In this document: positions 1 to 10,161 of the stretch, in pieces
Layout of the letters: the number at the start of each line of letters is the position of its first letter
How positions within the stretch are numbered: the stretch's first letter is position 1
Source: Congeria kusceri
Lineage: Eukaryota > Mollusca > Bivalvia > Myida > Dreissenidae
NCBI GenBank assembly: GCA_027627225.1
Contig: CM051034.1
Location: 1,985,001-2,049,000, forward strand
Direction: 5' to 3'
DNA: 64,000 bases
Made by a program: the position numbers and the translations under genes
Notes under the pieces: model-generated
Database searches by the model: none
What the model saw: the letters and a program-made list of their open reading frames with translations, nothing else
Told to the model about the DNA's origin: nothing

Positions 1-359
1 AATTATTAGCCATTACTGTCACACATAGAACAATGCATATTTTGACAATGGAGATGAATATAAAATCATACACAATTATTAGCCATTACTGTCACACATA
101 GAACTATGCATATTTTGACCATGGAGATGAATATAAAATCATACACAATTATTTGCCATTACTGTCACACATAGAACTATGCATATTTTGACAATGGAGA
201 TGAATATAAAATCATACACAATTATTAGCCATTACTGTCACACAAGAACTATGCATATTTTGACAATGGAGATGAATATAAAATCATACACAATTATTTG
301 CCATTACTGTCACACATAGAACTATGCATATTTTGACAATGGAGATGAATATAAAATCC
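1..359. repeat. 73-bp satellite, five copies, cut by the window start
   Basis: The unit starts AATTATTAGCCATTACTGTC and recurs at 1, 74, 147, 220 and 292, giving a period of 73 bp with one 72-bp unit. Copies differ by only a few substitutions (TTAG/TTTG, ACAATG/ACCATG). The array begins at base 1, so it probably continues leftwards outside the window. It is AT-rich and has no coding potential. Confidence 0.95.
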
Positions 360-1134
360 AACATTTTATACTCCTGCGATTTCAGTATTTGTAATCAGAA
401 AACGTAACACTCTCAGACAGCCTGCTTTGCAAAATATAGTATGCAGGTCAAAGGTGACGCTATATAAATATATGTGTGTGATTTGTAAGAATCTATCTAT
501 TTATTAATTATTCTAAACAAAGAATTGTGTACTAAGAACAGTTGAATACCAAGTACAGGGTTTCCCGCAGGCCTGTATCGCTTGTCGGGCCCGACATGCC
601 TTCAAAGCAGAAAGTCGTTAGCCCACATGCTTAAATATCGCTGACATGCTTTAATTTTCAAAGCAACAACCCTTAATACCCCTTTATCTTATTACACAGA
701 TCTTTTATCGATGGGCCATAAACGCACGCTGTATTGATCGATAAGGTCACACTTCCAACAGTGTGATTGACAAGAGACTGAACGATCTCATTAGCCAATC
801 AACTACGACGATTTTTAAGGGTGGAGTTTATACCTTACTATCAACTAAAAAGTATTTGACAAGGTATTTTAAAACATTTCATAATTGATTTACCTTTTAA
901 TTTATTCCCTGTATTCTCTTATCCGTTTCACAAATTGACAATTAAAAGAAAAATTAAAAACTAATAATGTAATATAGAGCCACATTTAAAACACAATAAG
1001 ACGTCATCAAACATCATTTTGTTCGCAAAAACACTGTGCAATTAAGCACATGACCAGCCTATGAACGTTCCTCTTGTACATCGCGACACAATTTTCACAC
1101 ACTTTTTAACAAAACACGTTTTTTACATGGATAT
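360..1134. other. AT-rich DNA without a recognised feature
   Basis: I see no gene, tandem array or terminal-repeat element here. A short GC-richer patch near 560-620 (TCGGGCCCGACA palindrome) stands out but has no supporting context. Confidence 0.4.
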
Positions 1135-1600
1135 TAATTTGGTGGTTTGTAACCAAAGTAGAACTTGACCTGTATATTATGATGCTACACATGTGTACCA
1201 AGAATTATTTGAATATGTCAAGCCATTCTTGAGTTGTCATTCAGAAACCATGTTTTTAGGGAATTTAAGTCAAGAAGGGACCATAACTCTGTCAAAATTG
1301 AGTGGTTTTTAACCAAAGTCAAACTTGATCTGTATTTTATGATGCTACACATGTGTACCCAGAATTATTTGAATATGTCAAGTCATGATTGAGTTATCAT
1401 CCGGAAACCATGTGTTTGGGGGGAAGTTACGTTGAAAAGGGGCCACAACACTGTCAAATTTTAGTGATTTGTAACTTAAGTCAACCTGACCTGTGTTCTA
1501 TGATGTTACACATGTGTACAAAAAATTATTTGAATATGTCCAACCTTTCTTGAAATATTATCCGGAAACCATAAAACCAACAGACCGACAAGCTCGTTCC
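1135..1600. repeat. Interspersed repeat family C, about three 160-bp tandem units
   Basis: Each unit carries GTTTGTAACCAAAGT, CTACACATGTGTACC, TTATTTGAATATGTCAAG and GAAACCATG in the same order. The CACATGTGTAC anchor recurs near 1188, 1348 and 1509. The array ends in a CAACAGACCGACAAGCTC linker, the GAC-rich tail also seen on other families in this window. A poly-C/poly-A run follows at about 1607-1626. The same family recurs at 2404-2638 and 3565-3900. Confidence 0.8.
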
Positions 1601-1854
1601 TACATCCCCCCCCCCCAAAAAAAAAATTCATTTGTATGGGTATAACCAAACAACAAATTAAATAGACCATACAGTGTATTTTGTTCAAATGTAAACTCAG
1701 ACACGGATGCCCCCACCACACATGTTTGGACATGACAAAAGGCATGTCGTAAACACTAGATAAACAAGAGATTTTTGTAAAACATGTATGCCCCCCGACT
1801 TGCAGCCAAGTTGTAAATATGTGCAATTGTTAAGAAATTTTTTTAATATGCAAG

Positions 1855-2403
1855 CCCAAGTAAGGTCTCGATATACGTATGAAGTTTCATTAAAATATCT
1901 CGATGCTGTCTCAAGTTATTGAGAGGAAACCGTTTTTCTATTTTTAGTAATGGTGACCTTGACCTTGTCCCACCCACCCTATATGCAATCCCCAGCGAAG
2001 TCTCAATATAAGGTATCTATGTATGAAGTTTCATTAACAATTTTTCTATTTTTAGTAACGGTGACCTTGACCCCACCCACCCCATATGCAATCCCAAGCG
2101 AGGTCTCGATGTAAGGTATCTATGTATAAAGATTCATTAAAATATCTCAATGCGTTCTCAAGTTATTGAGGGGAAACTGTTTGTCTTTTTTTTAGCAACG
2201 GTGACCTTGACCTTTGACCTGTTGACCTCAAAATTTGTAGGGTTCTTCCTTTCCTCCCAAGTAACCAGCGTACCAACTTTCATGATCGTAGGTCAAAGCG
2301 TTCTCAGGACATTGTGCGGAAACAAAAAGGTCTACAGACAGACCGACCGACCGACGGACAGTTGCAAAGCAAGATACCCCCACTTCTTCGAAGGGGGGCA
2401 TAA
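1855..2403. repeat. Interspersed repeat family A (TGACC-core tandem units)
   Basis: Units of roughly 100-140 bp contain, in order, GGTATCTATGTATGAAGTTTC, TTCTCAAGTTATTGAG, a TTTTTCTATTTTTAGTAA stretch, GGTGACCTTGACC, CCCACCCACCCCATATGCAA and AGCGAGGTCTCGAT. The last unit runs into an ACAGACCGACCGACCG linker and a small terminal hairpin (CCCCCACTTC / GAAGGGGGG, about 2376-2398) followed by CATAATAA. Other arrays of this family lie at 16615-17345, 23575-24426 and 26975-27885. Confidence 0.85.
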
Positions 2404-3900
2404 TAAAAATTATTTGAATATGCCAAGCCTTTCTATATCATACAGAAACCATGTTTTACGGAAAATTAAGTCGAAAATGGGCTATAACACTATCAAAATT
2501 CAGTGGGTTGTAACCAAAGTCGAACTTAAATGGTATTATATTACATAAAATAAATCAAATATGTAAAGCCTTTTAAGAGTTATTGTGCAGAAACTGTGTT
2601 TGTAGGGAATTTTTGTAGGAAAAGGAGCCATAACTGTGCAGGGTGTTCGTTTAAACCGAGCTCCCGGGTTTTGACCCGTAATTTTCATGGAAATCATGAA
2701 ATTGACCCATGCTAAAATCCCCCAAAGAGTCATATTGACCCTTGGTAAATGTCTGGATTGCTTCATCACTTCCTTTACAACTAAAGCCAGTCAAGACATT
2801 GTCTGTTATTAACACATTAGGCCTACCTTATCTGAATCCATTTTGCATTTACTGATAAGATCTTGCCAGGAAGTTATCAGAGTATGTATTTGACCCTTCC
2901 ACCAATGAAAACACAGACATTTTCCATTATGCACCTTTAGCCTGGTTGTGAACTTCTGTTTGTTACACCTTTTGTTACCACATTTGTGTACTATCAACCT
3001 GGATAATTCTGATGTTGACATGTTCAAATGTAGATGAAATGATGTTTAAAATGTTAAATAATAACAATATTTTACATAAAATATAATAATCTAAAAACAA
3101 AATTAATTAAAAACACCAGAAACACTAACGATAAAATCGGCCAAAAATTTACAACTGTCAATAATTTCAGACATTTTCGGATATTTCTTGATAAAACAAA
3201 CCAAAAGCAGCATAAAGTTTTGTCTTTCTTTAATATTGATCAATTATTGCAAAATCTACCATTTAGGGTCTTTCTAAACGATTGTACATCGAATGAAAAA
3301 AACAAAACAACAACACCTAACACAAACTTACAAAGGCTAATTTTAAATATTAGGTCAGCACAGGTTGTTTTTTATTTTAAATTAGTAATATTTTTTGGTA
3401 TACTATATTTATTAGTATAATGTGAACCTTGAGTTTGTCTGTTTTTATTTCGGTGACTTGAATATTTGAATTTGACTCTTCAAAATAGAATTTTGACCCT
3501 TGACAATTTTGGTCAAAGGGTCAATGACCCTTGAAATCTACAGTCTACTGAACGCCCTGCTGTGTATAAATTTAGTAGTTTGTAACCAAAGTTGAAATTG
3601 ACCTGTATTTCATGATGTTACACATGTGTACATAAAATTATTCGAGAATGTCAAGCCTTCATTGAGTTAATATCCGGAAATCGTGTTTTTGAGGATTTTC
3701 GTCAAAAAGGGGCCATAACTCTTTCAACATTTAGTGGTTTGTAACTTATTCTGAACATGACCTGTATTTTATGATGTTACACATGTGTACCAAAAATTAT
3801 TTGAATATGTCAAGCCTTTTTTGAGTTATCATCCTGAAACCAAAAACCAACAGACTGACAGACCGACGGACCAACAGACCGACAAGCTCACTTCTATATA
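2404..3900. repeat. Family C array split by a transposon insertion
   Basis: Family C sequence runs to about 2638 (GCCATAACTGTG) and resumes at about 3560 (CTGTGTATAAATTTAGTAG), so one repeat copy was interrupted by the 921-bp element at 2639-3559. The right part holds two further units, with anchors near 3618 and 3779. It ends in a CAGACTGACAGACCGACGGA linker around 3848-3890. Confidence 0.75.
2639..3559. mobile_element. hAT-like DNA element with 5-bp target duplication
   Basis: The left end reads CAGGGTGTTCG and the reverse complement of the right end reads CAGGGCGTTCA, so 9 of 11 bases match. CTGTG flanks both sides (2634-2638 and 3560-3564), which fits a 5-bp target duplication. CAGGG termini are typical of the hAT superfamily; 5-bp rather than 8-bp duplications are known in some hAT groups. 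The minus strand has an open stretch (2809-3027, 72 codons) rich in Cys/His/Lys, and another open stretch around 2650-2770, so this may be a decayed coding copy rather than a pure MITE. No full transposase can be read. Confidence 0.6.
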
Positions 3901-3929
3901 ATTCCCCTAAACTTTGTTTGTGGGGATAT

Positions 3930-4049
3930 AATAACAATGGTGACTCTTTCAGCTTTTAATGCCTGCATGTAGTATCAATGATAACGATTGATGCTTTGTT
4001 TTCTTATCTAAAAAACCTTATAGAATAAAAAAGTTTTTGAAGCAAAGGG
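3930..4049. other. Spacer
   Basis: Short AT-rich spacer between the family C array and the GC-rich tandem block. Nothing recognised. Confidence 0.3.
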
Positions 4050-4400
4050 AATATGGGGTTGAGCGTTGCGGCCGATTTGGTTGCCGCCAAGATTTGGGGC
4101 GTTGCAGCTGGTTTCGGGTATGTAGGGTCAAGCGGATTTCGAGAGGTGGGGCCGAGAATTGCTGCCGATTTCTGGCAGATGGTGTCAAGCATTGCGGCCG
4201 ATTTGGTCGCCGTTGGGATTTATAGCATTGGGGCCGATTTTGGACCGGTGGGGTCGATCATTACGGCCGTTTTCTGGCATGAGGGGTCAAGCTTTGCAGC
4301 CCATTTTTGGCAGGTGGGGTCAATTGATTTCGGGGAGGTAGAGTCTAAAGATGCAGCTGATTTTGAGGTGGGGGTCAAACAGAGAGGACGGTTGTTTCGG
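4050..4400. repeat. GC-rich degenerate 33-bp tandem block
   Basis: A markedly GC-richer island built of about ten degenerate units of GGGTCAAGCNTTGCGGCCGA...TTTTGGCAGGTG type. Clear anchors at 4250, 4283 and 4316 give a 33-bp period. Because 33 is a multiple of 3, the block stays open in several frames on both strands (116 codons on + from 4053), with an 11-residue periodicity (GS..AA.FW.V). I regard this openness as a by-product of the repeat, not as proof of a gene. Confidence 0.7.
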
Positions 4401-4674
4401 TGAGGGGGAGGGGCTAAGGATGCAGATCGGAACAATCACCGATCTCGGCAGGGGTGGGTGTTCAAGAAGATTTTTTTTGCGGGGTAAGAGTGTCAGAGAT
4501 GCGGCCATGCCATCATTATATCCTGCGGGAAACCCTGCAAGTAAGAATGAAATGCTCTTAGAACATTACAATTTCAAAAATATTGTTTATTCAAAGTCTT
4601 TAGTCTAAGAACATATTGGGGAATATGGGCTATGATTTGACAGTAAATTCCAGCCTCGGTCAGCCATTCCCGAA
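4401..4674. other. Unassigned spacer
   Basis: Mixed-composition sequence between the 33-bp block and the left hairpin of the next repeat. Nothing recognised. Confidence 0.3.
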
Positions 4675-5591
4675 ACAAGAGGGCCATGATGGCCCTAGGT
4701 TGCTCACCTAAGTTTAAGGCATCATAATGGCTAATAACAAGAGAGCAAGATGGCACTGAACCCCTTACCTGAGTATAAAAATCTGGGCCTTGCAGGTTCA
4801 GAATTTTTTTAGACTATATAAATCATGCGGTTTCAGAGGAAAATATTTTTAAAGTCATTTTGCTATTTAAATGTATATAAACCATGTGACCCAGGGGCAT
4901 CATTGGAACAACCTTTGTAGAGGTCCACTCCACCATGTTTCACGCAAAATATAAAACCTCTGGGCCTTACAGTTTCAACAAGGAAGATTTTTAAGGCTCA
5001 CTTGCCATATAAGTCTATATAAACTATGTGATCCATGGGTCATGGACACTTTTTACCCCAGGGGCATACTTTGAACAATCTTTGTAGAGGACTATTATAC
5101 AACTTTACATATCGAATACGAAAACACTCCGGTTTCAGGAGTTTTTAAAGTCATTTTGCTATTTAAGTCTATATAAGCAATGTGACCCCCAATGCAGGGC
5201 CAGTTTTGACCCCTGGGACATCAGTTGAACAATCTTTGTAGAGGACAACTATACAATGTTACATACTAAATACAAAACCTCTGGGCCTTGCAGTTTCAGA
5301 GGAGAATTTTTTTAAATTCATTTTACTATTTAACTTTTAAGTCTATATAAACCATGTGACCCCCGGGGTGTGCCCAGTTTTGACCCCAGGAGCATCATTT
5401 GAACAATCTTTGTAGAGGACCACCATACAATGTTACATACCAAATATGAAACCTCTGGGCCTTGCAGTTTCCGACGAGAAGATATTTAAAGTCATTTTGC
5501 TATTTAAGTATATATAAACCCTGTGACCCTGGGGTGTGCACAGTTTTGACCCCAGGGGCATCATTTTAATAATCTTTGTAGAGGACCACTA

Positions 5592-6222
5592 CCGTAAATA
5601 CTCAGTCATAAGTCGAGATTTTAAGCCTCTTAAACCTTGGTTATAAAGTACATTCGACGTACGAGGCAGTTCACAATAAAACATAACATATTCTATTTAA
5701 ATATTTGTCAAATGCATGTTATTTCTTACATGCACATTTGCTAATCAACACAATATAATCCATTCATAATTATCAAAGTTTGGCCTTTCAATAATAACCA
5801 ACAATTAAGACAACGCATACCTGTGTCATTATTAAATAAGATGCAAACTGTGAATGAAACTATCTACTCAATTTTAGTTGACTTAATTTCCCCACTATAG
5901 CCCCCAGCTAGACTGTCAGCCACCAATAAAAAAATTAATAAACCTGCAAACAGAACCCTGCTTTTCATGTATAGCATATTGCTAATTAAACTGGATGGAA
6001 CCGGTTTTTGTCTACATCAAGACCTGTCAAAAAGGGTTTGGCAGTGATTTCAGCCTCAAGGCATTTTCTGCAGGCTGTACTGTATATACCTTCTTATAAG
6101 GGCATACTCTGGCCAATTTACAGATGTTGTTTTATGACCATTCTAACTTGACTTATGCAATGGTTATTATTAGAAATACGTTTCTGGAATATATTTAAAC
6201 TTCTTGACTTATGAGACCTCTA
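5592..6222. mobile_element. AT-rich insertion with imperfect inverted ends
   Basis: Family B sequence is interrupted after GAGGACCACTA and resumes after 6222. The left end holds TCATAAGTCGAGATTTTAA and the reverse complement of the right end holds TCATAAGTCAAGAAGTTTAA, so the insertion has similar inverted termini. I see no clear target duplication and no coding capacity. Probably a non-autonomous DNA transposon. Confidence 0.4.
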
Positions 6223-6477
6223 CACTTCAAGTTTTGACCCCAGGGGCATTATTTGAACAATCTTTGTAGAGGACCACTATACAATGTTTCATACCAAATA
6301 TGAAAACTCTGGGCCTTGCAGTTTCAAATGAGATTTTTAAAGTCAATTTGCTATTAAAGTTTATATAAACCATGTGACGCCGGGGTTTGGCCAATTTTAA
6401 ACCCAAGGGCATCATTTTTGCAATCTTTGTAAAGGACCACTATACAATGTTCCCAACTAAATATGAAACCGTGACAA

Positions 6478-6552
6478 TGTTGTTATCCGGCGCGTACGAA
6501 TACCTATTGACGGTATATCACAGTCACGTGATCAACTGCCGGATATCAACAA
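6478..6552. repeat. Small foldback insertion
   Basis: TGTTATCCGGC at the left and the reverse complement of GCCGGATATCAACA at the right form an imperfect inverted repeat about 75 bp across, inside a family B unit. Confidence 0.35.
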
Positions 6553-7599
6553 GTTTATACGGTCACCGCTTTATTAGGTCACTGTTTGGGTTAGTAGCAG
6601 GATAAATCATGTAACCCCACTATACAATGTTACATACCAAATATGAAACCTCTGGGCATTGCGGTTTCAGAGAAGATTTTTAAAGTGCGGCCTAAAATAA
6701 AATATTGTTTGTTTCCTTCCCGCGACTGCCCAGCAAAATCGCAGCGACCCAAAAAATTGTATAGACCAAAGAAAACTATTTTATTTTATTTGTGTGTAAA
6801 AATGCGGGGTGCGAATCCTATAAAAAAATCCAATACCTTGTGCAAATCTTACTTTCAAAAGACGCTTACAAAATGACTTTAAACGGACAGTTCTCAGTAA
6901 CGCGTAATTTGGCGTATTTTGACGCTAGCTTTTACGAAAAGGACGCCATAACATTCAGTGTCAGAATCTAGAGTGCAACTATTTCCGCTCGCATATGCAT
7001 GCTTTTTTAAAGACAACAAACGCCCACCGGGCAAAAGTCATTTTGCTAAGTCAATATATAACATGTAACCACCGGGATGTGGCCAATTTTGACCCCAGGA
7101 GCATCATTTGAACAATCTTTGTAGAAAACTACTACATAATGTTACATACCAAATATGAAACCTTGCGGTTTCAGAGAAGAAGATTTGTAAAGTCATTTTG
7201 CTATTTAAGTCTTGATAAACCATGTGACCCTATGGATGCGGCCAGTTTTGACCCCAGGGGCATCATTTGAACAATCTTTGTAGAGGACCACTAGAGGATG
7301 TCACAGGTCAAATATGAAAGCTCTAAGCCTTGCAGTTTTATGGGAGATTTTTAAGTTTTCACTTTTTAAATCTATTTTTAGCTTTGGTGACCTACATATG
7401 CAGCGGACTGGAAAGATTTGAACATCTTTGAAAGAGATCCACCTAAGGATCATTCCCGTGAAGTTTGGTGAAAATCGGTTTAGGAGGAGATGTTGTTTAA
7501 ATGAAAAGTTGACGACGCACACACACACACACACGACAGACAACGTGCGATCACAAAAGCTCACCATGAGCACTTTGTGCTCAGGTGAGCTAAAAACAA

Positions 7600-8487
7600 T
7601 GGGCAACAACTCTGTAAATATGGAAGAATGAATTATGGTCCTTGAACTCTGCACTTCCTCTCAACGTCCTCTATCAATATATGTGATTTTATATAAAAGC
7701 CCTTTAAGACTAATCGGGCTATGCTCTACACCAAAAAAATTCATTAAGGGCAATAACTTTACAAATATTGGAAAGAGTTATGGTCCTTGCACTTCCCCTC
7801 ATTGTCATCTATCATTATATGTAGTTTCATTTGAATCCCTTCAATACTAAAGGAGTAATGCTCCGCACAAAAAAATTAAACAAATTGCAATAACTCCGTA
7901 ATATTGAAGAAATAATTATCGTCCTTGTACTCTGCATTTGCACTCATTGTCCACTACTATTCTAGGACATTTAACTTGAATCAATTCAAAACTAATTGTA
8001 GTATGCTCCGCAAAGAAACTAAAGGCTTCGCACAAGAAAATTAAACAACGGGCAATAACTCCATAATTATTGAAGAAAGAGTTGTGGTCCTTGCACTCTG
8101 CACTTCCTCTCATTGTCCTTTATCGCATTATGAAGTTTCATTTGAATCCCTTCAATACTAATGGAGTTATGCTCCGCACAAGAAAATTAAACGAAGGGAA
8201 ATAACTCCGTAAACTCTCATTGTCCTCTATCATTATATGAATTTTCATTTGAATCCCTTTCATGCAAATGGAGTTTAGAAAATTAATGCTTCATATAAGG
8301 GCAATAACTCTGTAAATATTGAAGAAAGAGTTGTGGTCCTTGTGCTCTGCACTTCATCTCATTGTCCTCTATCATTATATGAAGTGTAATCTGAATCCCT
8401 TCAATACTAATGGAGTTATGCTCTGCACAAGAAGCGTGACGGACAGACAGGAAGACAGATGATGCGATTCCCTTCAGGGGCATAAAA
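7600..8487. repeat. Interspersed repeat family D, about five tandem units
   Basis: Units of variable length (roughly 130-180 bp) share GGGCAATAACTCCGTAAATATTG, GTGGTCCTTGCACTCTGCAC, TCTCATTGTCCTCTATCAT and TTGAATCCCTTCAATACTAATG, GAGTTATGCTC. The array ends with GTGACGGACAGACAGGAAG and CCCTTCAGGGGCATAAAAAC, the same design of GAC-rich linker, small hairpin and GGCATAAAA seen at 2340-2405 and 29030-29100. Confidence 0.75.
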
Positions 8488-8489
8488 AC

Positions 8490-9010
8490 AGGGGAATATA
8501 GGGACGCTGTCTGGAGCTTCTGGCCGCTTTCAGACGCTGTCCTGAGAATCGGGAATCATTGGGACACATTCTGCGTGATTGGCCACTCTCAACTGTTAGG
8601 ATTGTCCCTTAACATTCGGGAGACTCAGCTGCATTTGCATTTGTCCAGACTTTATTGGGATACAATCGGTTGTATCGGATCAAATTCAAGAGAGCGTCTG
8701 GACGGTGTCGTGACATACTGGGGACATTATCCGATGGAACGGGAATAATATTGCATCAAAACTTATATATACATGCATCACGTCTGGCGTATAGCATGTG
8801 TGTTGTGCATGTTTGTGTGTGTTTGTCATTCGACAGAACTTTGACCGGTTTACCATGAATGCTTCCCAATTATGGATCCTGACAGCGATACAAATAATGA
8901 AAAAAAGTCAGGAATGTCAGGATACTGTCTGGATGCTGTCAGGACACTGTCGGATCGCAGTTGGGAGAATCAGGATGCTGTCGGCGCTAAGTTGAGACGC
9001 TGTCGGGACA
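8490..9010. repeat. Degenerate GACGCTGTC-rich block
   Basis: Short motifs of the type GGACGCTGTC, GACACTGTCGG and AGACGCTGTCGGGACA recur irregularly on a GC-richer background, interrupted near 8590-8870. It looks like an old, decayed minisatellite. No coding interpretation. Confidence 0.4.
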
Positions 9011-9866
9011 TAATTGATCTTTTGATCAAAAATTGAATTTCGAGCCCCGAATCGGAATATTGTCCTCACTTTTGACACATTTTATTTAGGACACTGTTGG
9101 CTAACCAACGGCAGGAAAAATTGGGAATGTGTAACTGAACCTTAAATCACTGAATTGATTGTCTACTGTAATGCATGTAAGACATTTCTTCATAAACACC
9201 CCAAAAATGAAAACAAAATTTTACTGCTAAATTGAAGAAAACTTGACCAAATTAATATTTTTTTGCTACAAATGAAAAATAACACTGTAACATGGCAAAC
9301 AAATTACTACATTTCCAAGCTTCATAGATTTAATTGATAAATGGTCAGACTTATTTTCCAACAATTTTTATCACAAAGCAAGTACCTCTTGTGACACCAA
9401 GGCACACTCTTTTCTCTTTTTATTTTATTTTATTCTTCTTAAAGTTCAGTATAACAAACATGGCCAAAATCTTAACTACACATTCAAATCCGTACAGCTT
9501 CCCGAAATTCCAACCCTTTGATATTTCGGAATAAGTATCATGCTAAACACAAGCTAACTTGTGATCTGATACCTAGACCAAATCTTAAACCCAATATGTC
9601 TGCAAATTAGTCCATGTTTACTAACTGGTTGTTCAGAGTGCAAAACTAATTGAGTCAACTCCACCGTGGAAAGGGATTAATATAAGCATATGCTTGTTTT
9701 CCAATCCATATTCAAACTGATTATGTTAATTATATGCATGTGTATTCATGACATTGAACAAAATATGTTTAAACTGACCACTGTTAAAGATCTGTCTTTG
9801 TATTGAAATGTCCTTCAGTGAAGTAAGCGGCCTTTGTCAGAGGACAGCGCGCTAGACTATTCGAAG
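9011..9866. other. AT-rich DNA without a recognised feature
   Basis: I see no gene, array or terminal-repeat structure in this stretch. Confidence 0.35.
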
Positions 9867-10161
9867 CAGGGTTGTGGAAATATCAAAATTGTTAACTTGT
9901 CTATCTACTTGTCGGCAAAAAACAGTCACTTGTCCAGTTTTTCTTTCAGTCCTTCCTGATACATTTTTTCATAAAATTACAAACAAAACAATTGGTCATT
10001 CAAATGTATAAGGGTATAATAAAACGATAATTAGCTCCAAAACCTCACATTTACACCTGAAATTGTACTTGTCCATGGACAAGTAGACAGGAATAAATCA
10101 CTTGTCCAACAGTAAAATGACCCGCGTCGGACAAGTCTGGCATAGGATTTCCACACCCCTG
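9867..10161. mobile_element. hAT-like MITE, 295 bp
   Basis: The left end is CAGGGTTGTGGAAAT and the reverse complement of the right end is CAGGGGTGTGGAAATCC. The flanks ATTCGAAG and ATTTGAAG match at 7 of 8 positions, as expected of an 8-bp hAT target duplication with one later mutation. The interior contains repeated ACTTGTC/GACAAGT words and no ORF. A second copy of the family is at 42967-43299. Confidence 0.7.

Larger units (their letters stand above)
4675..7597 (+). repeat. Composite hairpin-bounded repeat with family B cores and nested insertions
   Basis: The left end is marked by AGGGCCATGATGGCCCT (4680-4696, a 7-bp stem with a 3-nt loop) followed by TGCTCACCT. The right end is marked by a near-perfect hairpin at 7559-7590: arms GCTCACC + TGAGCAC pairing with GTGCTCA + GGTGAGC, with one bulged A and a TTT loop, then TAAAAAC. 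Between them are family B units of about 164 bp (GACCCCAGGGGCATCATTTG, AATCTTTGTAGAGGACCA, GGGCCTTGCAGTTTC, TATATAAACCATGTGA). The array is interrupted at 5592-6222, 6478-6552 and about 6685-7035 by other sequence. A (CA)n run sits at about 7518-7534. The hairpin-CTAA end and the tandem core recall non-autonomous Helitron-like/'pearl' elements of bivalves; that assignment is inference. Confidence 0.7.
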
